Source: Corythucha ciliata
Taxonomy: Eukaryota; Arthropoda; Insecta; Hemiptera; Tingidae
Direction: 5' to 3'
DNA: 64,000 nucleotides
NCBI GenBank assembly: GCA_038030265.1
Contig: CM075938.1
Location: 18,081,009-18,145,008, forward strand
The notes below the pieces were generated by a model that saw nothing but the letters and a program-made list of their open reading frames with translations, was not told the origin of the DNA and did no database searches. The translations under genes were made by a program, and so were the position numbers. Below are positions 22,891 through 32,818 of the stretch, in pieces. Positions within the stretch are counted from its first letter, which is position 1. Each line of letters starts with the position of its first letter.

Positions 22891-23335
22891 CATTTTTTCT
22901 CGAAACTCGAATCGTGTTGGGCTATGCCCTTCCATCGTCGTCCGGATAATATCAGTTTAATTAATTTACTAATTAAATATCTTGGATCTTTAAAGGATTT
23001 TCAAAATCCAAGGATCTTGATCCCGATCCTTTTTCTATTCGAAGATCTGGATCTTTGATCTAAGTAGTGTAGCGAGTGTAGGGCGTTCGCGATGAGTTCA
23101 GAGCTACTCCGGGCTGCCCGAAGTTACTCCAATTTTTGGTTATAAATTGATAACTCTTATCTAACATGCTCAGGAGTGAGAAAATATAACGACTGTTATG
23201 AATTTACACTGGCTGCTCTGAAAGCGTTCGTGTAACAAAAAAATCCTCGCTGCCCTCGCCTACACCAGCTACCCCAACCTGTCCTACACTACACTACACT
23301 ACCCTACACTTTTTCTCCGCGAACAGACCTTGTCA

Positions 23336-26020
23336 CTACCGCGACACGACAAGGTCCATGGGTTTTGTCCGCTGTAGCCGCCTGACGACGTCATCGTTGA
23401 CCAGGAGGCGAAGTGCTTCCGGGTTCATATGCTCCCGAAGACGGTGTTGGTGTTTGAGCGCATGCTGCTCAATTACTTCTTTTACGGTTTCCACCTTGAG
23501 GTCTCGGTGGAGCTCATCATTGCGAACATACCAGGGGGCATTGACAATGCTCCTCAGTAGGTACCTTGTTCTGGAATGTTTGTATGACCTTAATATTGGT
23601 CTTTTTTGTACAACCCCAGAGCTGAATTCCATACGTCCATACTGGCTTCAGCACTTGTCTATATATTAGCAATTGGTTATGGATGGAGAGCTCAGAGTGC
23701 CTACCAAGTAAACAAAACAGTCGTCTTAACTTCAGCTTTAGTTCTTCATTTTTCTTCTTAACGTGCTCTTTCCATTTAAGCTTAGTGTCGAGTGTCATAC
23801 CCAGGTATTTAGCGGTGTTTACTATGGGTACCTGTTGTCCGTTGATAATTATTGGTATATTGATTATTTTCTTGTTTGTGAAGTAGATGTGTGAGGACTT
23901 GAGTTCGTTCAGTTTTAGTAGCCATTTTTTGGCCCATTGACATACATTATTTACTGTGTGCTGTAGTTGTGATGTTGCTTCTTCAACAGACTCTGCAACC
24001 GCCAGTAGGGCTGTGTCGTCTGCAAACGTTGCAATTGTTGTGTCCCCACTGTTAGGGACGTCGTTCGTATAGAGGAGATACAGCAGCGGCCCAAGTACAC
24101 TTCCTTGGGGAACACCAGCATTTATCCTCTTTAATGATGAATACGCTCCTTCGTGCTTCACCCTGAAGTGTCTTTCTGAGAGGTACGACTTGAGAATGTG
24201 GAAGTATTGGTCCGGCAAGTTTCTTCTAAGTTTGTACAGCAGACCCTGATGCCAGACTTTATCAAATGCTTGGGAAACATCAACGAACACGCTCGCGCAG
24301 ACTTGCTTCCTCTCTAGAGTTCTCAATCACCCGAGTGATGCGATGCACTTGATCAATAGTGGAGTGCTGTTCCCTGAACCCGAACTGGTGATTGGGGATA
24401 AGCTCCTTGTCTTTGACTATGTCTTTTAATCTCTTCACAAGTAACCTCTCGAAGAGTTTGGAGATCACTGGTAACAATGATATAGGACGGTACGACGTTT
24501 TCTCGCATGATTCCTTACCAGGTTTCAGGATCATGATCACTTCTGCCACTTTCCAGCAACGAGGTACGTATTTGAGTCTCAGCGATGCGTTTATGAGGTA
24601 GAGTAACATACGCATTCCTACTTCCGGGAGTAGTTTGACGACATTCCCAGTTATGAGGTCATACCCAGGAGCTTTATTTGTTTTGAGATTGTTTGTTGCA
24701 TATTTAAGCTCATTAAACGTTACCGGTCTTATACATATATTGCGAAGACGCTGATGGAGGCAGCGTCGGCAGGTCTTCCTCATCTCTTTCCCCTTGCAGC
24801 GGCATAAATGTTTCTTCGAGGTGCTCTGCAAATAGTTCAGCTTTCTTTCGGGGACTTTTGGCCCATTCTCCGTCCAGCTTTCTAATCGGAGGAATGTGTT
24901 CTTTGGGATGCTTAAGGGATTTAGTAAACTTCCACAGGGAGTAATCCATGTCCTTTCCTGGAGTTAACTCCATCAATACTCTGGCATGTGTTTCTTGCTT
25001 GATTTCCTTGTTCAGGGCGTCAAGCCGAGTCTTCAGCCTATTCAGTTTTGCTTTGTCACAAGGAGCTCTACTGTTTTGCCAGGGTTTCCTCGCCTTTCTT
25101 TTTTCCCTAACCAGCTCTCTAACCTCACGGGGATATGTGGTGTGGCTGATTCTTGCAATGTTTTCTGTAGGCGTGGCAGACCAAGCAGCTCGCTGAATAC
25201 ATTTGACGAAGTTCCCAGCTTCCTCTTCTAATTGTTCCGGTGATTTTAGAGGGACTGAAAGGTTAATATTAGAGGCGACGTATTCCCTGAAAACATCCCA
25301 ACTAGTGCGTTGAGTGACTAGCCTTGGCCGGTCTTCCTTCAAAATGATTGAGCCGCTAATCGTAAGAACAATAGCAGAATGATCTGACATTAGACTGCCA
25401 CAGTCTTCTACGTGAAGTTGTCCGATACTCCCTTGACCACAAAAAAAATCAATGAGATCAGGAGCCTTTAATGGGTCCTTGGGCCAATACGTAGGCCTTC
25501 CTGATGAATGGAAACTGCAATTTTTTCTTCTCCCAGCGGAGAACAACTCTCGTCCTTTTGTGGTTGTTAGCCTCGAGCCCCAATATGTGTTCTTTGCATT
25601 GAAATCCCCGCCGATGACGAAATTAGCACCCAGACTATCCATTAACGATAAGTAGTCCTCTTCTTTAAGTGCGTATCTGGGAGGGCAGTAGATGGCAGAA
25701 ATGCTACAGCTTTTGCTTTTTACGGATGCTTTAACTGTTGCTACTTGCATGAACTCTTCCTGGATACTGGGTTCCACGTAGTGTTGAACGGTGCTCTTAA
25801 TGAAGATGGCTGCTCCTCCTCGCGGTCTACCTGTTGGGTGGTCCGCACGATAGCACGAGTAACCTTTGATTTTCATGTGAGATGACCTCGTGAAATGAGT
25901 TTCCGAGATCAAACAGATATCAACTTTTTCTTGATGGAGAAATAACTCAAGTTCTGAAGCATGTTGCCCCAGTCCATTTGCGTTCCATGCTGCTATTGTC
26001 AAAGTATTTTGACGTTTCAT
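23336..26020 (-). pseudogene. Jockey-type LINE ORF2 (endonuclease-RT), frameshifted
   Basis: From 26020 the frame encodes an apurinic-type endonuclease: IAAWNANGLGQHASEL, ISETHF, SCYRADHPTGRPRGG, FVIGGDFNAKNTYWGS and MSDHSAIVLTI. It then leads into an RT thumb/finger region (NKAPGYDLI, YRPISLLPVISKLFER, FGFREQHSTIDQ). The active-site region shows VDVSQAFDKVWHQGL, GVPQGSVLGPLLYLLY and FADDTALLA. The reading frame shifts at about 24740, 24300 and 23600, so no intact protein is made. The stop is TAG at 23336. It would have mediated target-primed reverse transcription. Confidence 0.92.
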
Positions 26021-27425
26021 AATTTTTGCCTAGCTTTTAGGCTCTTTTCGAGGGTGCTAACCCTCTCAGCCAACAGATTATTGGTTCTTTTTTGCTCGTT
26101 CACAATTTCAAATAGTAGAGTGAGCATTTTATCAACTGAGGATGGAGCCGGATGGCCGCTAACTACCCCAGCATAAGACGTTTGTTTTTTAGTCGGAACA
26201 ATTGTTTCCCTAGCATCTGGTTGGACTTTCTGAATGATCTTTGCTGCTTGCCTTTTCCCAGCCCCTCCGGTCTTGGAGTTATTGGCTTTTTCTTTCATAC
26301 GCTGCAACTCTTTGGCTACCTCACATCCACGATAGCTCGCTGGGTGGGCGTCTCCGCAGTTGACGCATTTTGCTGGGCCCTTCGTGAGGGGGCATTTTTG
26401 GGCGTCATGCTTCCCAGCACACTTAACACACCTCGCTTCTCGCTGGCAGTAGGTTCGTGTATGGTTGAACCCCAGGCAGTTCTTACACTGCGGAATGAGA
26501 TTTGTAGTTCTTCTCAAAAGTTCGATCTTAACTTTTATATTAAGAATCGACTGGATCGAGTATATCTTTTCAGTCTCTTCCATGTTATCGAAAGAGGAAG
26601 ATTCTTCTTGATGACGATTGGGTTGCCCTCGTCGTCATTTTCCCTGGTTTTTTTAATTAGGTTAACAGCCTCTGTAATTTTATACCCCTTTTCCTTAAGA
26701 TCGTTCACTATATCCTCCGGTAAGCAGGAGTGGTGAAGCCCTCTTGCGACTACTCTGAAGGGGCGCTCATTTTTATTCTCATACGTGTACCACTCGAATT
26801 TTTTTTGCCTTAAGCCATTAGTAAGAGCACGATACGAGTCGCTATCTTGGGCGAAAATTTTCCAAACATTGTTGGATAACGCTTTGATGGAACACTCTTT
26901 TGTGGTTTCCACACTTTTTATGAAATTATGTATCGTACTGTATTCAGTAACACCAATAACCGTTACTGGGGGTGGCGGTGCCTCTTTTTTACTTTTTTCT
27001 TGCTGAACATGTGAAGCAGGTCCAGTATCATTACTTTTATTCTTTCTGGGCTCATCGGATATGTCCGGTGAGGAAGATGCTTTCCGTTTCTTTTTATTCC
27101 TTTTGAGGATCCAGTTCGTCTCTCTTTCAAGCTGCTCCTCGTCCGTAGCGTACTCAACGCGTTCATTATTGAGGGGTTTAACGTCCAAACGTTCATTTGC
27201 TTCGATAATCTGAGATTTGATTTTAGGTTCTGCTTGCCCCAAATGGTCGCATAGACTTAGAATTATATTATACAACTCACTGAATGCAACGTTGATGTTT
27301 TCGTCCTGGATGCGAAACGCCGCGGTTGTAGTTCGGTGTTTCACAACCGCGAGTTTAGTTTTCTGCACAATTTCCTCGAGCGTTTCCGCGGGGGAACGAC
27401 CGGTGTCCCTTTCCTCATCCATCAC
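26017..27425 (-). pseudogene. Jockey-type LINE ORF1 (gag-like), zinc knuckles
   Basis: Two frames cover one protein: 27425-26535 (charged N-terminal half, then a PRE/RRM-like region GVTEYSTIHNFIKSV, FEWYTYENKNERPFRVVARG and HSCLPEDIVNDLKEKGYKI) and 26583-26017 (three CCHC knuckles: CKNCLGFNHTRTYC, CVKCAGKHDAQKC, CVNCGDAHPASYRGC). A frameshift near 26560 separates them. ORF1 ends at the ATG of ORF2 (overlap TAA/ATG around 26017-26020), as is common in Jockey elements. The protein would coat the LINE RNA. Confidence 0.9.
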
Positions 27426-27553
27426 CGCATAAGGTCATCACACCATAATGAAATAATATGATGCAACCACTGTTATTGTTCCTTTGTTTTACTTTTGTTT
27501 TGAGAGCTCCGAATGATGTTGACTGTTCGAACGTTCACGACAAACTGACTATA

Positions 27554-27856
27554 ATAATAATAATAATAATAATTAGTGGGTGCCGGGGGTTTCGAACCCG
27601 GCAGGCGCCAAAGCCTCCTTTGGGCTCATACGCCGTACCCTGATCCAACTTTGCACTTCACACCCGTACTACACGGGCTTTTCGATCGGTGCGCGGTTTG
27701 TTGAACGCACACCGCTGGGAACGCCCACACGAAGCCGAGTGCCCGTGTCACAGCGTGCCGCTGCCTAATAGCGAAATGGACAATAGCTAGATTGGAACCA
27801 AGGCCCACTAGGTTGCGAAACGAGTAATTGCATCCATTACACCATCGAGGCACGCC
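27554..27856 (-). mobile_element. tRNA-derived SINE with (TAA)n tail
   Basis: On minus the head GCCTCGATGGTGTAATGG reads as box A and GGTTCCAATC as box B. The body ends in CCGGGTTCGAAACCCC and an ATT/TAA microsatellite tail (27551-27573). ACTATA occurs at both edges (27548-27553 and 27857-27862), a short target duplication. It is a different family from the SINE at 5383. Confidence 0.78.
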
Positions 27857-27939
27857 ACTATACATATGTTAGGCCCTGGGCCGATATTTTCCCAGTGCCT
27901 CGGGCCGGTCAAATCTGTGTATCCGCCCCTGTTAGTTTT

Positions 27940-28600
27940 CTTTTTCTCGACAAATCATCAAAGAGCTGCGACGTCCACGTCCGCACGTCGTCGTCGGCCT
28001 CGATCAACTACGGATCAATTGCGATCCATCCACCATCGTTATCGTCTCGCGTTGCAATTGAGCAACACCTCCCGGTGCGGGAGTTCTACTCCTTGTCCGT
28101 CGTCTGACATTCCCAAGTTCGATACAAGTCTTGTAACGGTACGTTCAGTCTTAGCGGCAATCAAAGTCATATGGATTACAAGTTGCACCACTCCACCCCC
28201 TCCCGCCATAAATCAGCGGTCTCAAATAAATTTCTCATTTTTGATCCCACAAGATGGCACTGCGTTCTTTACTTTATTCAAGTTCAGTTCACACGGTTCC
28301 TTTATTTTAGCCCTTTGTGAACTGCAGAGCAGAAATTATATAGCTTGAAGATCAGGGTCGTACTGAGACTACTTCTTCTGGGTGGGAGAGTCGGATTCCC
28401 CCCACAACCACCAAAGAAGCAGTAAAACTGGGCGTTCTTCTCCCTGACGTTACTCGTTCTCATCGTGTTTTTGTCCCTTCGTTACAGTTTCAACGAACAT
28501 TTCGTCGATACGATCATAACATTAAAACTAAATGCTGTGAAAGACGCAGGATCAATGCTGCAAAGCACTCCAGGTTGAAGTACTGAAGTAGCACTGCGTG
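27940..28600. other. CpG-containing intergenic stretch
   Basis: No gene is recognised. 27950-28130 is rich in CG dinucleotides (CGTCCACGTCCGCACGTCG type), unlike the AT-rich surroundings, and may be unique sequence rather than a repeat. Splice or promoter signals are not decisive. Confidence 0.4.
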
Positions 28601-28619
28601 TTGTAAGGATGATTAGGGT

Positions 28620-29020
28620 AACGAGTTAGTAGACCCATCAAACCGGAACGGGTCCTCCCAATTTGCGGACCAACATAATAACGAATTCTGCGGACCAGCC
28701 CATAACTCTCCGTAAAGCGTTCCGACTGGTCTGATTTTCTGTAATCATACTTTACTCCGGTGGCAGTACAAGCCATCAGAATTTGATGACGATCCAGTAA
28801 TTTGCTGACCCCCCTCTCACCACACCACACGGAGTTGAATTCTGCGGACCAGCTCATAACTCTCCGTAAAGCGTTCCGACTAGGCTGATTTTCTGTAATT
28901 ATACTTTACTCCAGTCGCAGTACAAGCCATCAAAATTTGATGACGATCCAGTAATTTGCTGACCCCCCTCTCCCCACAGCACAACGAGTTGAATTTTGTC
29001 GACCAGCCCTCAATATGCGG
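28620..29020. repeat. 154-bp tandem repeat, about two and a half units
   Basis: The unit contains CTCTCCGTAAAGCGTTCCGA, GATTTTCTGTAAT, CAGTACAAGCCATCA and GTAATTTGCTGACCCCCC. Starts of CTGCGGACCAG at 28688 and 28842 give the period. The same unit in opposite orientation flanks the hAT element at 36900 and 39604. Confidence 0.82.
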
Positions 29021-29489
29021 ATCAAATAGACTTGATATCTCTCATTCGTTGCTTCGGTCTTGTAGGTTACGCTCACCAACCAATCATAAACCCTTCCCAC
29101 TCTAATGGACCACATATGGTGGTTATTGTCAGTGCCTGTATGTAACTATAGGTTCTCTACCCCTTGCCTACCATTCGATTTTGTCTCCGATAGTAGAAGG
29201 CAATCGCTTCACATTTTGGACCAAAATCCGAATACACTGGAATTCGGCAATTTCTTTCAAATGTCATACCTTACTATCCCTCTTCAAGTTTTTCGAGTTT
29301 ATAGCGCAATTGGCAGTATGTGTTATACTATTAATTTTTATTACCAACTCCCCCCCCTTCCTACCAGCACTGATGTGTACTGTCGGTTGAGTTTGAGCCC
29401 AACTTCATCTTCTACCCCATCGTCACCTCACCCCGCCCCCCAACAATTACTACTTACCCAGCAATGACTAGCTACCTTCACGTCTCACG

Positions 29490-29680
29490 TGAAATATTTG
29501 CACCGAATATGATGCTTCTAGATTTGGTGAATTGTGGTGATTTTCTTTACCATTGCAACCCCTATTTTCCCTCTCCCTCAAATTCAATACCCCCTGAGGT
29601 CTTATGACTATTGGTTTTTGGGCTGAAGCTCGTTCCGCTAAATTAATGTCTTTCAGAGTTATCGTGCTAACAATAAGAAA
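29490..29680 (+). repeat. dispersed repeat, copy 1
   Basis: Shares CACCGAATATGATGCTTCTA, GGTCTTATGACTA and GAGTTATCGTGCTAACA with 47970-48180 in the same order and orientation. Sequence further along at 31090-31200 (CAACTTTTGACAATGGATTC) matches 48245-48330, so this may be a longer, interrupted family. Confidence 0.7.
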
Positions 29681-30139
29681 AAGGCCATAAATAAATGTAA
29701 CATACAAATAACCAAAGAGCAGTGAATTCGCGTGAAACGTGAAAAAACATAACATGATCCATGTTTGCTACTTGAGATCAGTAGTGCCTTTTCAAAAAGA
29801 CATGCACAAAAATCGCGGTCCTCAAATTTAATTTTAATAAAAAATCAAATTCAACTTTAACACAAGTGAAAGTTATATTGATGGATCTCGAACGCTCGAC
29901 CACGTCTTAATTCAGGGATCCACCGGGATGCCAATTCAGAGTGTATAGATTCAAACGAGTGACCGTAGTGGCGCGAAAAAGCGTAGAGTGACAAGTGACT
30001 GTGTATTTAAAAACTACCCAAGATTGAACTTACGTTCCTTTCGACCCGACGGGCTTGAGGTCACGTGATCAAGCGTATTCGCGCAGGCAGGTTGCGAAGG
30101 CACGGCTCCCCCTTAAAGACTTCGCAGAACGTCAAAAAC

Positions 30140-30840
30140 CCAGGGCCATGTTTCTAAAATCCCTCAGTGTTGTGGATAGCGAGCAGTTCCCTCAAGGTTA
30201 AAGTTGACGCTACCTGGCCATTGTCCCTCGCTCATCCCTGAGCTGGCCGAACGGCGAATTACCCCGGATCGAGCTCATTTCTTCAATATTATATTTCACA
30301 TACCATAGCGCTCTTTTTAGGCCGTTACATCACCCCCATCTCCACGCCAGGGCACATAATATAGCCTGCTCCACCTTGTGTGCCCGGCTTGGCACCTCTC
30401 CTTCGGCCGGAGCCCTCACCCGTCACCCACGACGTTCACTGGTGGGACCCACATTTAGGCACGCACAAAGGGTGAGGTCCAGCTCCTCGACGGCCTACAC
30501 AAAAGGGCGGCTTCCGAAATACTCTCTTCCAACGACAATGACCTATGGTGGGAGGAGGGTCGTTTATTGTTACGACGAGCAAGGAGGCCGGCTGATGCCC
30601 TTCATGAAGATAACGACCCCGCGCCGTCTCACCCACGAGATCCTGCTATCTGCCACAACACCTCGGAACTTCGTTTTCTCGACCGCTTGTTTTTCCCCTT
30701 TTTATTTCTGCTTTGAACACAGCTTTCCCCCCAAAGTTGAAAATCAATTAAACCAACCCTTTGCCAGCTCGTCTCACGCACCTCAAACCGCTGAAACCGC
30801 CAGGAGGCGAGCCTATGCAAACTAACAATTCGAACAAAGT
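30140..30840 (-). mobile_element. fragment of the LTR element (LTR plus 3' internal end)
   Basis: 30140-30329 is a diverged partial LTR (AGTGTTGTGGATAGCGAGC...GGCCGTTACA). 30330 onwards is the 3' internal end, with the purine-rich tract GGAGATGGGGGTGA on minus abutting the LTR start. It parallels 16640-17380. It runs into a 42-base A tract at 30863-30904. Confidence 0.78.
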
Positions 30841-30859
30841 GGCAATAGAAAAGTTTCAC

Positions 30860-30862
<3 letters not shown>

Positions 30863-30904
<42 letters not shown>
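30863..30904 (+). repeat. poly(A) tract, 42 bp
   Basis: An uninterrupted A run next to the LTR-element fragment. It could be a retroposon tail or simple repeat expansion. Confidence 0.9.
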
Positions 30905-30905
<1 letters not shown>

Positions 30906-32800
30906 ATGCCTCTAAATACAGGCCGGGTGCGTATAAGTGTGACAAAAAAAATTGGGTAAAAGTAGACCTCATTTGCGATCGAAAACACCCTATAAGCCAT
31001 GGTCCGAAAATCAAAACACTTCGTGATATGATTTTTCTAGCATCTTTTTAGGATGACATCATTTTCCTTGACTAAATGCGAGTAACTCGCTTCCCAGCTG
31101 ACATTCTGCAACTTTTGACAATGGATTCGGGAAGAGCACGCTCTTTCCTGTAAGGACTATCTATTTTCGTCAAAAAATAACTATTTCTGGGGCCTCGGCA
31201 GCTCCTCAAAGATGTGCGAAATGGAGATTTTTAATTTTGCAATAAAAGTAAACCACTATACTTCCCCTCTCACAGCGATTTTGAATAGAAACCCCACTCT
31301 TTTTTCTAAAAAATTGTTTTTTCTGCCGAAAAATTTCCAATTAATGAAACAGAAGCTCATGAGTATTTTGAAATGGACACTTTGAAGAAGTTTTTCCGAT
31401 CCATGGGAACTCGGTAGGCGCAGATTTAGTATGGGCAGTTCACTGGTGAATTTATTTTCGGAACGCATCATGACGCAAACAAGCTACCCGGCGTTATTGA
31501 AATGACCTACAACTTCAAAAATCGTATATTTATTAACTGTTGGGTTATTTTAGGAACTGATCCCGATATATGACCCATGAAAATTCCTCAAGTTGACAAA
31601 ACAACTCATAGGTTAGTATTTTTAAATCATACTTCCAAAGCATTCTTCGTGAAAACGTCCTCGGTCCATCAATATCACTTGTCCACTATAATATGTACTT
31701 AATAAAACTAAACGCATCGACCAGATCCAATTTTTTTTTACATTTTCTTGTTGCTTGTTGATTCATTCACCTCGTATTCGTTTATATTTTTCCATCCAAT
31801 ATACGACTGTGCCTGTGTGTCACGATCATTTTCCTTCAAACTAGACCCTTATACCTAGCCTATCTAATTTCTCCCGCAATTTTATCTATACCGTATCTTC
31901 GTACTTAAGGGAGGGGGAACGGCCATTTTTTTTGGCCGACTTTGGCATTGCACGTTGAGCTTTTGACCAAAAAATTAATAATGGGGATTTTCAAAGGTTT
32001 TGAGATCGTATGGAGATTTTCGGATGGAGATCGGATGGAGGTTTTGGGATCGTAGGGGTTTGAGTCCATTTTCATGTAGTTTCAAGCCGGATGTGGCTAC
32101 ATGCATGTAAATAATAAACCCATAAGTAAAATTTGAAATTTGCAGTTTTTTTTTTTGTATTTTGTTTTTTTATACTTGGGGGGGGGGGAGTGTAGTCTTT
32201 AAAATGTTTGTCAAGGAAGTTATCATAGGGACAAATATGTACATGCTTGAACAAAAAATAACGAGAAAAATAAAAACTGGATTGCGACCGCTCAGCCGTA
32301 TTTTCAATACCGTGACATCAATGGAAGTAAGGAATTGCTCCAAGAAAAAGTGTCCAAAGGAAGTAAATCAGTATTTAAAGCTTCATGAAGTACACTTCAT
32401 ACAAGAATAGATTTTAAATATGATTCCGTAATTACCCAGTGTTTTTTTTTTTTTTGCTTTCCAACGCAGTCATAATGACTAATAAAATTAACTATAGTTA
32501 TAATACATCTATGTAAATGCACCGCATAAAAGTACAAATGAAAAACAAAACGATGATGCAAAGTAAAAAATAGTTAGAACGTAGGTAGAGGTTGAAATTA
32601 AGAAGATGAATCATGGATGACAGTGCAGCAATCGCTGTCTCGTATCAGGAAATTTGTCGCGAATACAAAATCGAATCTAACCGCGTCTTCTTTAAGTAAT
32701 AAAAATGATGGCAAATTAGTTTATATAACAAAAGAGTACAAAATGATGAAAATCTTTTAAAAACATGTACCAGCTGTTTGCGGTATCATGGCCCATGTGT
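30905..32800. other. gene-free stretch of dispersed repeats
   Basis: Part of it (31080-31500) resembles 48230-48570. A GATCGGATGGAG-type imperfect repeat occurs at 32005-32050. No coding region is supported. Confidence 0.45.
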
Positions 32801-32818
32801 GATCACAGGGCGAAAGAG

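Larger units (their letters stand above)
21765..22974. repeat. palindromic array of tRNA-bearing 322-bp units
   Basis: Direct units begin at 21763, 22085 and 22407, exactly 322 bp apart and nearly identical. The third breaks off at about 22557 within its tRNA. From about 22560 the sequence continues as the reverse complement, giving one complete inverted unit with its tRNA on plus and a second partial one. The whole array is flanked by AAATATCTTGGAT (21752-21764 and 22975-22987), a 13-bp direct repeat that looks like a target duplication. Confidence 0.88.
21134..23330. mobile_element. foldback-type element with TGTAG/CTACA-rich ends
   Basis: The termini AGGTCTGTTCGCG and CGCGAACAGACCT are inverted and flanked by TGT on both sides. 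Subterminal regions are also inverted: GTGTAG-type short repeats at 21182-21210 and their complement at 23282-23310, and GGATCT/AGATCC-rich tracts at 21240-21390 and 22980-23060. No open frame of interest is seen. A tRNA-like array has been inserted in it, and the element itself sits just beyond the LINE stop codon. Confidence 0.7.
19998..27931. mobile_element. candidate hAT element enclosing a nest of insertions
   Basis: The left terminus CAGGGGCGGATACA (19998) and the right terminus TGTATCCGCCCCTG (ends 27931) are perfect 14-bp inverted repeats of hAT type. The flanking octamers are TTCGTTTT and TTAGTTTT, 7 of 8 identical, as expected for an 8-bp target duplication. Its own sequence seems to be only about 19998-21130 and the last 70 bp; the rest is the foldback element, LINE and SINE listed separately. 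I see no transposase in 19998-21130. Confidence 0.6.

Noticed and set aside
23336..27425. Jockey element as an active LINE
   Set aside because: At least three frameshifts in ORF2 and one in ORF1 rule out an intact coding copy.
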